Shown piece by piece: positions 46,911 through 55,402 of a DNA stretch of 64,000 nucleotides; the first letter of the stretch is position 1; each line of letters begins with the position of its first letter. A program made the translations under genes and the position numbers. The notes beneath the pieces were generated by a model, which was given only the letters and a program-made list of their open reading frames with translations, did not search any database and was not told the DNA's origin. Source of the DNA: Methanosarcina barkeri MS (lineage in GTDB: Archaea > Halobacteriota > Methanosarcinia > Methanosarcinales > Methanosarcinaceae). The stretch lies in assembly GCF_000970025.1 (NCBI RefSeq), contig NZ_CP009528.1, forward strand, positions 4,203,168 to 4,267,167, in the 5' to 3' direction.

Positions 46911-47154
46911 AAATTATTTTAAATTAATGATATGAAAAATGGCATGTTAGCGAAAAATAGTTTCATGGAAAAGATTTCAAAGCCAAAAAAGAACATTATA
47001 GAAAAATATAAAGCTATATAAAGTCTTAACAAGAAACTATTAAAAAGCAGAATAAAAAGGAAAGGAATATTTATGGAAAATTACATAAAATAGTCTCAAT
47101 CTGGCACAAAAATTAAGTACAAGAATTAATCTATAAGTAAAAGCTTTAACATGC

Positions 47155-47227
47155 AGTCCTGTAGGGTAGTGGTCAATCCTTCGGGCCTTTGGAGCCCGGG
47201 ACAGCGGTTCGAATCCGCTCAGGACTA
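47155..47227 (+). tRNA. tRNA-Gln (UUG anticodon)
   Basis: A full cloverleaf can be drawn: 7-bp acceptor stem AGTCCTG/CAGGACT, D-loop GGGTAGTGGTCAATCC, anticodon stem CGGGC/GCCCG around loop CTTTGGA (anticodon TTG), and T-arm GCGGTTCGAATCCGC. The discriminator is A and CCA is not encoded, as is common in archaea. No intron. Confidence 0.95.
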
Positions 47228-47360
47228 TAAAAATATTTTAGCTAGTTCTAATTAATACTACTATTTTTTTGTCTTATCCCGAAATAATTTTGGGATAAAA
47301 CATATGTAAATTCGAGGAAAATTATAATTATATAAATTAAGAATAAAATAAAGTGTAATT

Positions 47361-47463
47361 GGCTCTTCGCCATTCCCTATGGATAAGATGATTTTCAATT
47401 CGAGACCACATTGGTTTTTATGAAGACATTGCGAAGATATCCACATAAAACAACGAAGAGCTG
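47361..47463. mobile_element. Possible ~100-bp ISL3-type mini element or remnant
   Basis: Starts GGCTCTTCGCCATTCCC and ends with AACAACGAAGAGCT, giving 9-bp inverted termini (GGCTCTTCG and AGCTCTTCG). GGCTCTT-type ends are typical of ISL3-family elements. No target duplication is seen, and there is no room for a transposase. It lies directly upstream of the damaged start of the next gene. Confidence 0.45.
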
Positions 47464-47601
47464 AATAAATATAACTACTAAAACTGTATAAAATGAGAAA
47501 CAAAAGAGCATATAAAGGGTTCAGCTCTTAGTTTCTTCTTGCTGAAAACTCTTCGACCTTTTTACTTTTAAGAATTTTCAGGATCTCTGGGGGGTGAAAG
47601 A

Positions 47602-49182
47602 ATTACTTCTTTAATATCTGAAGATGCAGGATCTGATGAACTTGAGTTTATAGCGGTCGCGGTACACTCTCTTGTTGGACTTCCAACCACTATCCGCAGC
47701 CTCAAACGAAAGGGACTTCGCCTGGAGAAAGGTAAAATCCTTGACAGAAATTATACAGGCCCTGTACTCGAAGAGGTGCTCAGGACCGGAAAGACCATAC
47801 GTGGAGTGCCAAAGAAAGGCACGTATCTGGGCAGGAACGTGGTTGTTTCTCCCATATTCTCAGAGGACGGGAAGGTTATTGCGGTAATAGGAATTGTGGA
47901 TTTACTTTCTGTCCTTGAGATGCAGGAAATAATCAGGACAGTAGTAAATAACAGTCCTGCAGTGGTATTTCTCTGGAAAAATGAAGAAAAATGGCCTTCT
48001 GAATTTGTTTCTGAAAATGTGGTTCAGTTTGGGTACACAGTGGAGGACTTCATTTCAGGCAGAGTCCTGTATGGAGATATTATCCATCCTGAGGACCTGA
48101 AGAGAGTTGAGGATTCGCTTAAAGAGCGCATCCGAAGAGGTGAAGTCGACTTCAATATAGAGTATAGAATCTTTACAAAAGTAGGGGACATCCGCTGGGT
48201 GAATGAAAGGACATTTATCCAGCGGAGTCCTGAAGGAGAAGTGACTCACTTTCAAGGGCTTGTACTGGACGTAACTGAGAGAAAAGAAAACGAAGAAGCT
48301 CTCAGGAAGTCTTTAGAGACTCAGAAACTTTTGAGAACTATAATCAATAACAGCCAGGCAGTGGCTTTTTTGTGGGAAAACAAAGAAAACCTGCCAACGG
48401 TGTACGTTTCAGAAAACGTAACTAAGTTCGGATATAGAGTAGAAGATTTTACGTCAGGAAAAGTCCCTTACAAAAGCATTATTCATAAAGATGATAGAGG
48501 CTCAGTTATTGAAACTCTCAAACGCAACATTGCAGAGAAAAAGGACTATTTCGACGTTGAATATAGAATTTTAACGGGAGATAGAAAAACGCTCTGGGTA
48601 GAAGAGAAAACCTTTATCCAAAGAGATGAGGAAGGAAAAGCAACTCATTTCCAGGGCCTTGTAGTTGATATTACTGAAAGAAAAGAAGCCCAGAAAATGC
48701 TTGAGATCCAGCGAGAACTCGGAAAGGAACTGAGTACTACCTGGAATCTCCAGACAATACTCTCCCGAGTTCTTGATTCCTGCCTTCAAATAAACGGACT
48801 CGATGCAGGGGTTATATACCTCAAGGACGAACTCCTGGATCAACTAAACCTGGTTGCATATAGGGAAACTTCCCCTGAGTTTAGAGAAAAAGCTTCCAGA
48901 TATAAGGCAGATTCTCTGGAGGCACGGCAAATTTTGATTGGAAAGCCCATATACTCACTGGAATTCTACTCAGATACAACGGTTGACGCGATGAAGAAGG
49001 AAGGAATAAAATCCATTGCCATAATTCCACTCAACTATAGAGGAGAGATTGTGGGCAGCCTGAATTTCGCTTCCCATACGCTTGATAAGATTCCTTGGGA
49101 TATCCGAAACTTCCTTGAGAGCATTGCTCTCCAGGTGGTAAACTATATCGCTCCAGTCTGCATTCAAGCAGAGCTCTCGTGA
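47602..49182 (+). CDS. DUF2111-PAS-PAS-GAF sensor protein, start codon apparently lost
   Basis: The frame opens after a stop at 47569 and has no ATG, GTG or TTG until GTG 47776, yet it encodes a full DUF2111 domain before that point (ISEDAGSDELEFIAVAVHSL, LDRNYTGPVLEEVLRTG). A GGGGGGTGA box lies 5-8 bases before codon ATT 47602, so the original start was probably there. Domains: DUF2111 (about 1-110), PAS+PAC (about 115-230), PAS+PAC (about 235-355) and GAF (about 360-520). No kinase domain follows. It may use ATT inefficiently, make a shorter protein from 47776, or be inactive. Soluble signalling protein. Confidence 0.65.
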   Translation: MTSLISEDAGSDELEFIAVAVHSLVGLPTTIRSLKRKGLRLEKGKILDRNYTGPVLEEVLRTGKTIRGVPKKGTYLGRNVVVSPIFSEDGKVIAVIGIVDLLSVLEMQEIIRTVVNNSPAVVFLWKNEEKWPSEFVSENVVQFGYTVEDFISGRVLYGDIIHPEDLKRVEDSLKERIRRGEVDFNIEYRIFTKVGDIRWVNERTFIQRSPEGEVTHFQGLVLDVTERKENEEALRKSLETQKLLRTIINNSQAVAFLWENKENLPTVYVSENVTKFGYRVEDFTSGKVPYKSIIHKDDRGSVIETLKRNIAEKKDYFDVEYRILTGDRKTLWVEEKTFIQRDEEGKATHFQGLVVDITERKEAQKMLEIQRELGKELSTTWNLQTILSRVLDSCLQINGLDAGVIYLKDELLDQLNLVAYRETSPEFREKASRYKADSLEARQILIGKPIYSLEFYSDTTVDAMKKEGIKSIAIIPLNYRGEIVGSLNFASHTLDKIPWDIRNFLESIALQVVNYIAPVCIQAELS

Positions 49183-49185
49183 ACA

Positions 49186-49209
49186 CCCCTAAGCTTAAAG
49201 ACTTAGGGG
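49186..49209 (+). terminator. Hairpin after the PAS/GAF gene
   Basis: CCCCTAAG/CTTAGGGG, an 8-bp perfect stem with an 8-base loop, 3 bp after the stop codon. No T-run follows closely, so it may act as an RNA-stability hairpin rather than a terminator. Confidence 0.55.
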
Positions 49210-49651
49210 CTTCCTTGAGTCATCCCCCCAACCCAGTTTCCCATGTAAAGAATTACAACACTTGCATTAGCGCAGGAGATATTCAAGAATACCCAGGGCA
49301 AAGAACAAAATCGCCGTAGAAATCGAGAGACTGCTGGACTCACAGCAGAAGTAAAAAATAGTGGATAAAACAGCGGAGGATAGAAAAGGAAGACTGAAAA
49401 AAGGATCTATGCGTAGATTCAGGATTCACAAAACTTAGGCATTGAACAAAAGTTGAATTAAAATCAGTTAGGTGGTCCACAAGGTTTATTCTATGTCAAT
49501 GAAGTTTATTACTGGATCAGTTTTGAAGCTGCCCGGTATTTCCCTTCATTTCACAGCTACTCCCTTATGAACCAATTTATACTATATGCCCAATATTATA
49601 AAATCGTGTCGATAAAACTATAGTTTATTTGATCAGTTATTATATTTGGCA
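49210..49651. other. Intergenic region between convergent genes
   Basis: No gene seen. It separates the plus-strand PAS/GAF gene from the 3' end of the minus-strand ABC permease. Confidence 0.5.
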
Positions 49652-50923
49652 TTAGGCTCCTTTGTTCATCGATCTGGATTCCGTCCAGATATTCTTCCAG
49701 ATTTCCTTTACTTTCGGTCTTTTCCCGTACATGAGCAGATAAGTCCTGAAAAGCCGGCTGGAAAGTAAGATCACAACATAAACCGAAATCAACAGAATGA
49801 AGATACTGGCAAGAATCTGATAAAGAGGCACAGACGTAGTTCCCATCCTGGCAAGCATGGCTACAGGCGAACTAATAGGAAAGAGAGAAAGAAAGACTGA
49901 AAATAAGCTGTCTGGGCTTGTAACGATCATTTGCATAAATATGAGTGGAAATGCGGCGACAAACGTAAAAATTCCTGCAATCTGCTGGCTCTCCTGAAGG
50001 GAACTGGTGACAGCCCCAATTCCTGCCATCACACTGGCAAAAAAGAGGAAACCAAATATGAAATAAATGACAGCAAGGAAGAGAGTGGTAGGTTCGATTT
50101 TTACAGTAAGGGCATACCCGCTCCCGAGCGTTATTACCACAAGCCAGATTAAAACCTGCAGAAGACCGACTGCGCCAAGGCCAAAGATCTTGCCTGTAAG
50201 GATTTCAAAAGGAGTTGCCGAAGACAGCAGGATTTCTATTATCCTGTTTTCTTTTTCTTCGGCAACTCCGCGAAGCAGAAAGCCGGATGATGAAAAAATG
50301 CTGAAGAAGAGGAAAAAAGCTGTAAGAAAAGGAAGACCAAAGCTGGCAAAGATATCATTAATACCCTGTTCAGAAGACTCTCCGCTCTCTCCCACATTAT
50401 AGAACTTTATGTTAACCGGGTCTCGGACCCTGTTGAGAGTTAGCTCGTCCACTTTGTCCTTAAGGAGGGAAGTAATAACGATATTAGAGAGTCCAGCGGA
50501 CAACCCAAAATTTTGCATAGATGCTTCTTTTTCAAAGCTATACAGTTCTATTGTTCCGGTTTTAAGAAAATCTTCATGAATAACAAGGTAGGAAGAAATC
50601 TGTCCTGCCTGTAAGGCTTGCCTTGCATCAGAAATGTCACTGTACATTACAAATTCTACAACTGAGGTTTTTACCTCTGAGGGCTCTAGAGAAAAACCTT
50701 CTCTATGTATTGATTCTGGGAATTCGAAAGAGCCAGTCATATCAATATAACCCACTCTCTGGCCTTCAGTTGGGCTAATGCCCGAAATAACTGCAGGGAG
50801 AACACTGATTCCTGCAAACAGGAATGGAAAGAAGAAGGTTATAAAAATAAATTCTTTACGCTTTATTGTTTTCAGGAACTCATGCCTTGCAACAATAAAG
50901 GTTTTTTTGGAAAAACTATTCAT
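49652..50923 (-). CDS. ABC-2 type permease (NatB-like)
   Basis: 423 residues from ATG 50923; GGAG lies 8 bases upstream and the start overlaps the end of the ATPase gene by 8 bp. One N-terminal helix (about 22-42) is followed by a large extracytoplasmic domain (about 45-185) and five helices at the C-terminal half, the ABC-2 layout of Na+ exporter NatB and related permeases. The marker block RGVAEEKENRIIEILLSSAT-P typical of this family is present. It works with the ATPase encoded just before it to export an ion or small molecule; the cargo is not readable. Confidence 0.85.
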   Translation of the reverse strand: MNSFSKKTFIVARHEFLKTIKRKEFIFITFFFPFLFAGISVLPAVISGISPTEGQRVGYIDMTGSFEFPESIHREGFSLEPSEVKTSVVEFVMYSDISDARQALQAGQISSYLVIHEDFLKTGTIELYSFEKEASMQNFGLSAGLSNIVITSLLKDKVDELTLNRVRDPVNIKFYNVGESGESSEQGINDIFASFGLPFLTAFFLFFSIFSSSGFLLRGVAEEKENRIIEILLSSATPFEILTGKIFGLGAVGLLQVLIWLVVITLGSGYALTVKIEPTTLFLAVIYFIFGFLFFASVMAGIGAVTSSLQESQQIAGIFTFVAAFPLIFMQMIVTSPDSLFSVFLSLFPISSPVAMLARMGTTSVPLYQILASIFILLISVYVVILLSSRLFRTYLLMYGKRPKVKEIWKNIWTESRSMNKGA

Positions 50924-51827
50924 TGGAAGCACTCTCCAGAGTTTGAATAAAGATCTCATTCAGAGAAGGAAGCTTTTTTTCAAAACGTATGAGGTTTGCT
51001 TTCTGGACAAGCTCCTCAAGAAGGATCTGGACGCTTATTTCATCTTCAGGGAAAATTTCAACCGATTTTCCATGTTCTATTACTTTCTTTATGCCAGAAA
51101 TTTCCCGAATTGTATTCAAATCCCCTTTTTCTGCAAATTCTACGATCAGAGAGTTTTTTCCATGCTCCCTCCTGATATCATCTACAGAGCCATAAAGTAC
51201 TCTCTTGCCTTTGTTAAGCATAAGGATCCTATCACAAAGTGTCTGGGCCTGTTCCATCATATGGGTGGAAAGGATTATTGTTTTTCCTGCTGCCCTGAGT
51301 CCCAGGATTTTGGCCATAACTGTCTTCGTATTTACAGGGTCAAGCCCGGAAAAGGGTTCATCAAGGATTAAAAGTTCAGGTTCATGGATAATTGCGGAAA
51401 GGAACTGGATTTTCTGCTGCATTCCCTTGGAAAGTTCTTCAACTTTTTTGTTTTTATATTGCTCTAATTCTAGGGATTTGAGAAGGGACTCAGCGTTTAA
51501 ATGAGCCTGTTTTTCTGGTACGCCTTTAAGCTGTGCAAGATAAACCAGCATATCAAGAAGTCTTGTTTTCTTATACAATCCCCGTTCTTCAGGAAGGTAT
51601 CCAATTCTGTTTTTTGCAGCAGGGCTCAGGAAATCCCCAAAGACAAGTATTTCCCCAGAGTCCGGCCTGATAATATCAAGAAGAAGCCTTATAAGCGTTG
51701 TTTTTCCTGCCCCATTTGGCCCTAGAAGCCCGAAGATCTCGCCCTGCTTCACTGAAAACGAGATATCCTCGAGAATAGTCTTTTCTGAAAAAGACTTTGA
51801 TACGCTTTCAAATTCTATAGTATGCAT
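50916..51827 (-). CDS. ABC transporter ATPase (NatA-like)
   Basis: 303 residues from ATG 51827 (MHTIEFESVSKSFSEKTILE). Walker A is GPNGAGKT, signature ELSKGMQQK, Walker B LLILDEPFSGLDP, and the switch His lies in ILSTHMMEQA. A C-terminal regulatory extension (about 215-303) is usual in NatA-type exporters. It is translationally coupled to the permease gene. The divergent gene on the other side is a RibD-type reductase. Confidence 0.9.
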   Translation of the reverse strand: MHTIEFESVSKSFSEKTILEDISFSVKQGEIFGLLGPNGAGKTTLIRLLLDIIRPDSGEILVFGDFLSPAAKNRIGYLPEERGLYKKTRLLDMLVYLAQLKGVPEKQAHLNAESLLKSLELEQYKNKKVEELSKGMQQKIQFLSAIIHEPELLILDEPFSGLDPVNTKTVMAKILGLRAAGKTIILSTHMMEQAQTLCDRILMLNKGKRVLYGSVDDIRREHGKNSLIVEFAEKGDLNTIREISGIKKVIEHGKSVEIFPEDEISVQILLEELVQKANLIRFEKKLPSLNEIFIQTLESASNE

Positions 51828-51983
51828 TAAAATTAAATACATTCCTATACAGATAACTTCTTTGATATATTATAGAAACTTTAAAGTAATTAAAAGCTGA
51901 TTTGGCTTTTAAAAGTAATTTTTCAGTATTAAAAGGGTTAATGGGAGTTAAATAGGATAAGTAAGGAAAATCCAGGGGATAGT

Positions 51984-52655
51984 ATGATACCAAAAGTAAT
52001 AATTCACAACAGTATAAGTCTCGACGGCTCTACTACGGGCTTCGAAGCAAATATTGGAGTTCATTACAAAATCCTGAGCAGTTATCTGCCAGATGCCATG
52101 ATAGTAGGCTCGAACACTGCAAAAACCGGAACCCAGTTCTTCTGCGAAAAAATTCCGCCTGAAGAGGAAGCGGACTTCAAGAAACCTGAAATTCAGCCTG
52201 ATGATCCCAGGGCATACTGGCTGATTGCAGACTCAAAGGGAATCCTTGAAGGGTTAATGCACGTGTTCAGGCGTTCCGAGTTCAGCAAAGACGCTATCGT
52301 TCTGGTCTCACAAAAGACTCCTGAAGCTTATATAAATTACCTCAAAGAAAGAAATTATGATTTCATCCAGACTGGATCAGACCGTGTAAACATTAGACAG
52401 GCACTGAAAATTGCAAACGAAAGATATGGTTTTGAACTTGTAGTTTCAGATAGCGGGGGAGTTCTGAACAGCATATTACTCGAACATGGACTTGTCGAAG
52501 AAATCAGCCTAATCCTCACTCCTGAAATAGTAGGGAAGAATGGAACAAATCTTTTCAGGACCCTGGAAAAAAGTGGTACTCGGCTTGAACTTTTAAGAGA
52601 CGAAATTGTGGAAAAACAATATGTACATCTGCTGTATCGGGTTTTGAAAAAATAA
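51984..52655 (+). CDS. RibD C-terminal-type reductase (pyrimidine reductase of riboflavin/F420 pathway)
   Basis: 223 residues with a DHFR-like fold. The RibD_C pattern is clear: VIIHNSISLDGSTTGFEANI, then DAMIVGSNTAKTG, VSDSGGVLNSILLEHGLVEE and a C-terminal YVHLLYRVL. Archaeal members (ArfC-type) reduce 2,5-diamino-6-ribosylamino-4(3H)-pyrimidinone 5'-phosphate with NAD(P)H, a shared step toward riboflavin and the F0 part of F420. A paralogue with another substrate cannot be excluded. CAGGGGATAG precedes the ATG. Confidence 0.75.
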   Translation: MIPKVIIHNSISLDGSTTGFEANIGVHYKILSSYLPDAMIVGSNTAKTGTQFFCEKIPPEEEADFKKPEIQPDDPRAYWLIADSKGILEGLMHVFRRSEFSKDAIVLVSQKTPEAYINYLKERNYDFIQTGSDRVNIRQALKIANERYGFELVVSDSGGVLNSILLEHGLVEEISLILTPEIVGKNGTNLFRTLEKSGTRLELLRDEIVEKQYVHLLYRVLKK

Positions 52656-52999
52656 AAGAGCTGGAAATATAATTTTTAGTACAAAAAAAGCTAAAAATTC
52701 GATATTTAGTACAAATAAAGTTAGAAATACAATATTTAGTAAAAATTTTTCACTTAACAGACTTACAACCACCAGACCTCAGAGATTTCAAGACTGAAAA
52801 GTCTCGTAAATGGAGCTCAATTAGCTTTTGCAAAAATTCTGTTTCCCGATTTCGCCTTGGTAGGAGGAAACATAGTGACTACCCTAAAAATTATTTATAC
52901 TAGGTAAAGTAAGAGAGAACACTATATAAATTAGCCCTTTTTGAGCTCTAATTGGAGTTGTTTTTTAGACCTAAACTCCGACTAATTATGGCATAAATA
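52656..52999. other. Intergenic region with short repeats
   Basis: Three imperfect copies of AAAAATTCGATATTTAGTAC-like sequence lie at about 52660-52745 (TTTAGTACAAA recurring about every 33-35 bp). No gene seen. Confidence 0.55.
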
Positions 53000-53128
53000 T
53001 TACATATAGGCAGTGGAGTCGACAAAATCCTGCCTGTGGATATAAAAATCCCTGGAAACCCTCCCTCTCCGAAAGAAATCCTACGCGGGATATCTGCCCT
53101 GGTAAAAAATAAGGAAAATGAAAACTGA
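53000..53128 (+). pseudogene. C-terminal fragment of a NuoB/EchC-type small subunit
   Basis: A frame with no start reads GSGVDKILPVDIKIPGNPPS then PKEILRGISALVKNK to a stop at 53126. This matches the C-terminal signature of the 20-kDa subunit of complex I and energy-converting hydrogenases (I-P-V-D-x-x-I-P-G-C-P-P-x-P-E). The last Fe-S ligand Cys is replaced by Asn, and everything upstream is gone. A relic of an NiFe-hydrogenase- or Fpo/Nuo-like gene. Confidence 0.65.
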
Positions 53129-53173
53129 TATAATTTGGAATACTAAATTATTTCAGAAACTGGCAGATTTGAC

Positions 53174-54067
53174 ATGCAGGCCAAGAGAGACATTCCACAC
53201 AGAGAACTAAAACTTTCAGTTAAACAAGCTGAAGCTCTGGGATATTACGACTTTATGAGTTATCTGGAAGTACCTTATTATCATGTAGGTGGCCTTACCT
53301 CTACCAAAAAACTTGCTGAATTATGCAGGATTGACTCTAAGAAAAAAGTCCTGATGGTTGGATGTGGAAGCGGTTTTTCTGCCTGTTACCTTGCCAGAGA
53401 AATCGGCTGTGAGGTAGTAGGAATTGATATTGCAAAACTTTCGATTGAGAAAGCAAAGAAAAGAGCAAAAAGACAGGAAGTTTCAGACAAAGCAGAATTC
53501 ATCGTCGGAGATGCTCATGCCCTGCCCTTTGAAGCAGGGACTTTCGATGCCGTGATAACAGAGTTTGTGTCCCAGTTTTTAGACAGGGAAATAGCTTTCA
53601 AAGAATTCGCAAGGGTTCTTAAGTCGGGGGCTTATGTGGGGATGAACGAAATGTATAGAGAAAAAGAGATTTCTGCCAAAGCCGCCAAAGAAATCGCTCA
53701 AGCCGAAAAAATAATTGGAGAAATAACAGGACTTCCGTTTTCCCTGTTGTTACCTGAAAAATGGAAAGAAGAACTTGAAAAAGCAGGATTGAAAGATGTT
53801 AATGTAAGAATGTGCAAACCTATCCGGTACCTTCAGGAAACAAAATACATGGTAGAAGCGATGGGGGGCACCTGGAGCTTTGTAGAGTACCTCATAGACA
53901 CAATTTCGAAAATGCTGAAATACTACCTATTAAGTAAAAAGATCCGATACCGGTTCAAAAGGCTGGAAAAAAGCAAAAAAATTCTCCTCCGAAAAAAATC
54001 AACCTCAAAGTATGTGGGTTATGTATTAGCTACGGGAAAAAAGAAGGTTTTTTGGAAAAAAATATAA
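53174..54067 (+). CDS. SAM-dependent methyltransferase (class I)
   Basis: 297 residues. The SAM motif VLMVGCGSGFSACYLAREIG lies near residue 60, followed by the acidic ribose ligand in VVGIDIAK, then GDAHALPFEAGTFDAVITEF. The C-terminal third is very basic (RYRFKRLEKSKKILLRKKST), suggesting RNA or membrane contact. The small-molecule substrate is unknown. It begins 45 bp after the hydrogenase-subunit relic and ends 160 bp before a FilR1 regulator. No good ribosome binding site is visible before ATG 53174. Confidence 0.8.
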   Translation: MQAKRDIPHRELKLSVKQAEALGYYDFMSYLEVPYYHVGGLTSTKKLAELCRIDSKKKVLMVGCGSGFSACYLAREIGCEVVGIDIAKLSIEKAKKRAKRQEVSDKAEFIVGDAHALPFEAGTFDAVITEFVSQFLDREIAFKEFARVLKSGAYVGMNEMYREKEISAKAAKEIAQAEKIIGEITGLPFSLLLPEKWKEELEKAGLKDVNVRMCKPIRYLQETKYMVEAMGGTWSFVEYLIDTISKMLKYYLLSKKIRYRFKRLEKSKKILLRKKSTSKYVGYVLATGKKKVFWKKI

Positions 54068-54227
54068 AGGATCAATTGAAAAGTAGCGCAATAATGTTGC
54101 GAGAAGCTCCTTCAAAGTTCTTCTGGAGGAAGAAAGAATTTTTTACTAACTCAGACTGCTTTCTGAAAAGAAATAAAGGAGGAATATCTCTTCTAGATAT
54201 AAAACTTTCCCGGGGAGATGGAACAAA

Positions 54228-55013
54228 ATGAAAACATCACTTATTGATCTGGCGTTTCTTTCAGAAAAAAGGAAGGATGTATTACTCCTGCTAGAAGAAG
54301 GGCCAAAGACTGGAGACGAAATAAAAACAGCCCTCAACGTCAACTCAACATCGATAATGCCCCAGATCAAAAAACTAAAAGAAGGACGCCTGATAGTACA
54401 AGACGATAAGAATACCTACAAGCTCTCGGAGATTGGAGAGATAGTAGTCGAAAAGATGGAGCCTTTACTGAACACCGTAAGGGTTTTTGAGGAAAATTAC
54501 GATTACTGGACAAGCCATGACTTTACTGCAATTCCCGAATATCTCCTTAACAGGATTGATGAATTAGGGAACTATTTCATGCTTGAGCCCGACCTTAACC
54601 GGCTTTTTGAAATTCCTGAAGATTTCAGAAGCAACCTTCTGGAATCAAAACACGTCAAGATGTTTCTCTCATATTTCAACCCTCTTCACGTTGAAATGTA
54701 CCTGGAACTTGCACAAAAAGAGGCTGAGATATGTCTTATCCTGACAGAACCCGTTTTTGACAGGATGAAAAAGGATTATTATGAGGATCTGAAGTTTCTT
54801 CTGGAATCGAAAAATGTTGAAATTTACACTTGTGAAAAAAGCGTAACACTGAAAGACGTAGTGACAGAGCGTTTCTGCTCGCTTGTGCTTTTCGACAAGA
54901 AGGGAAAGTTTGACCATCAACGCCTGATGAGTTTTGACGAGAGTGCACTGAAATGGTGCGAAGAACTCTTTTCATACTATAAAGACAGGTCCACACAACT
55001 GGAGAAACTATAA
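54228..55013 (+). CDS. FilR1-type HTH regulator (DUF1724), second copy
   Basis: 261 residues, the same length and architecture as the protein at 44855-45640: winged helix (LLEEGPKTGDEIKTALNVNS, MPQIKKLKEGRLIVQDDKNT) plus a FilR1 domain ending in SALKWCEELFSYYKDRSTQL. It belongs to the family of methanogen regulators that includes the Msr proteins for methyltransferase genes. It is convergent with the response regulator gene. The regulated genes are not readable. Confidence 0.85.
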   Translation: MKTSLIDLAFLSEKRKDVLLLLEEGPKTGDEIKTALNVNSTSIMPQIKKLKEGRLIVQDDKNTYKLSEIGEIVVEKMEPLLNTVRVFEENYDYWTSHDFTAIPEYLLNRIDELGNYFMLEPDLNRLFEIPEDFRSNLLESKHVKMFLSYFNPLHVEMYLELAQKEAEICLILTEPVFDRMKKDYYEDLKFLLESKNVEIYTCEKSVTLKDVVTERFCSLVLFDKKGKFDHQRLMSFDESALKWCEELFSYYKDRSTQLEKL

Positions 55014-55027
55014 CTACCTTTCTGAGG

Positions 55028-55402
55028 TTAAGATGAATCATCTCCCAGATACTTATCTATCAGAGCCCTGAATTTGTGAATATCTATAGGTTTGGAGACA
55101 TAGTCCACACAGCCCATTTCTATGAAATGTTCTTCACTGCCTTTCATAGCATGGGCAGTAACCGCTATCACGGGGATATCTGCAGTCGCAGGGTTTTTCT
55201 TAATTTGATCGAGAACCTCAAGTCCGTCCATCTTCGGAAGCTGCATATCCAGCAGGATAATGTCGAATTTTGTTTCAGCAAGGCGTTCAAGGGCCTTTAC
55301 CCCATCCTCGGCTTTAGTTATGTTATGTCCGTAGAATTCCAGAAGGTCCAGGATCAGTTCCATGTTCATGGGATTATCTTCGACAATCAGGATTTTTTTC
55401 AT
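55028..55402 (-). CDS. Single-domain response regulator (CheY-like)
   Basis: 124 residues, a receiver domain only: acidic pair in ILIVEDNPMNME, phospho-Asp in FDIILLDMQLPKMDG, Thr in VIAVTAHAMKG, Lys in DYVSKPIDI. No output domain, so it acts by protein contact or as a phosphorelay partner. The gene overlaps the 3' end of the hybrid kinase gene by 29 bp, so the two are translationally coupled and the kinase is the likely phosphodonor. Confidence 0.92.
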   Translation of the reverse strand: MKKILIVEDNPMNMELILDLLEFYGHNITKAEDGVKALERLAETKFDIILLDMQLPKMDGLEVLDQIKKNPATADIPVIAVTAHAMKGSEEHFIEMGCVDYVSKPIDIHKFRALIDKYLGDDSS

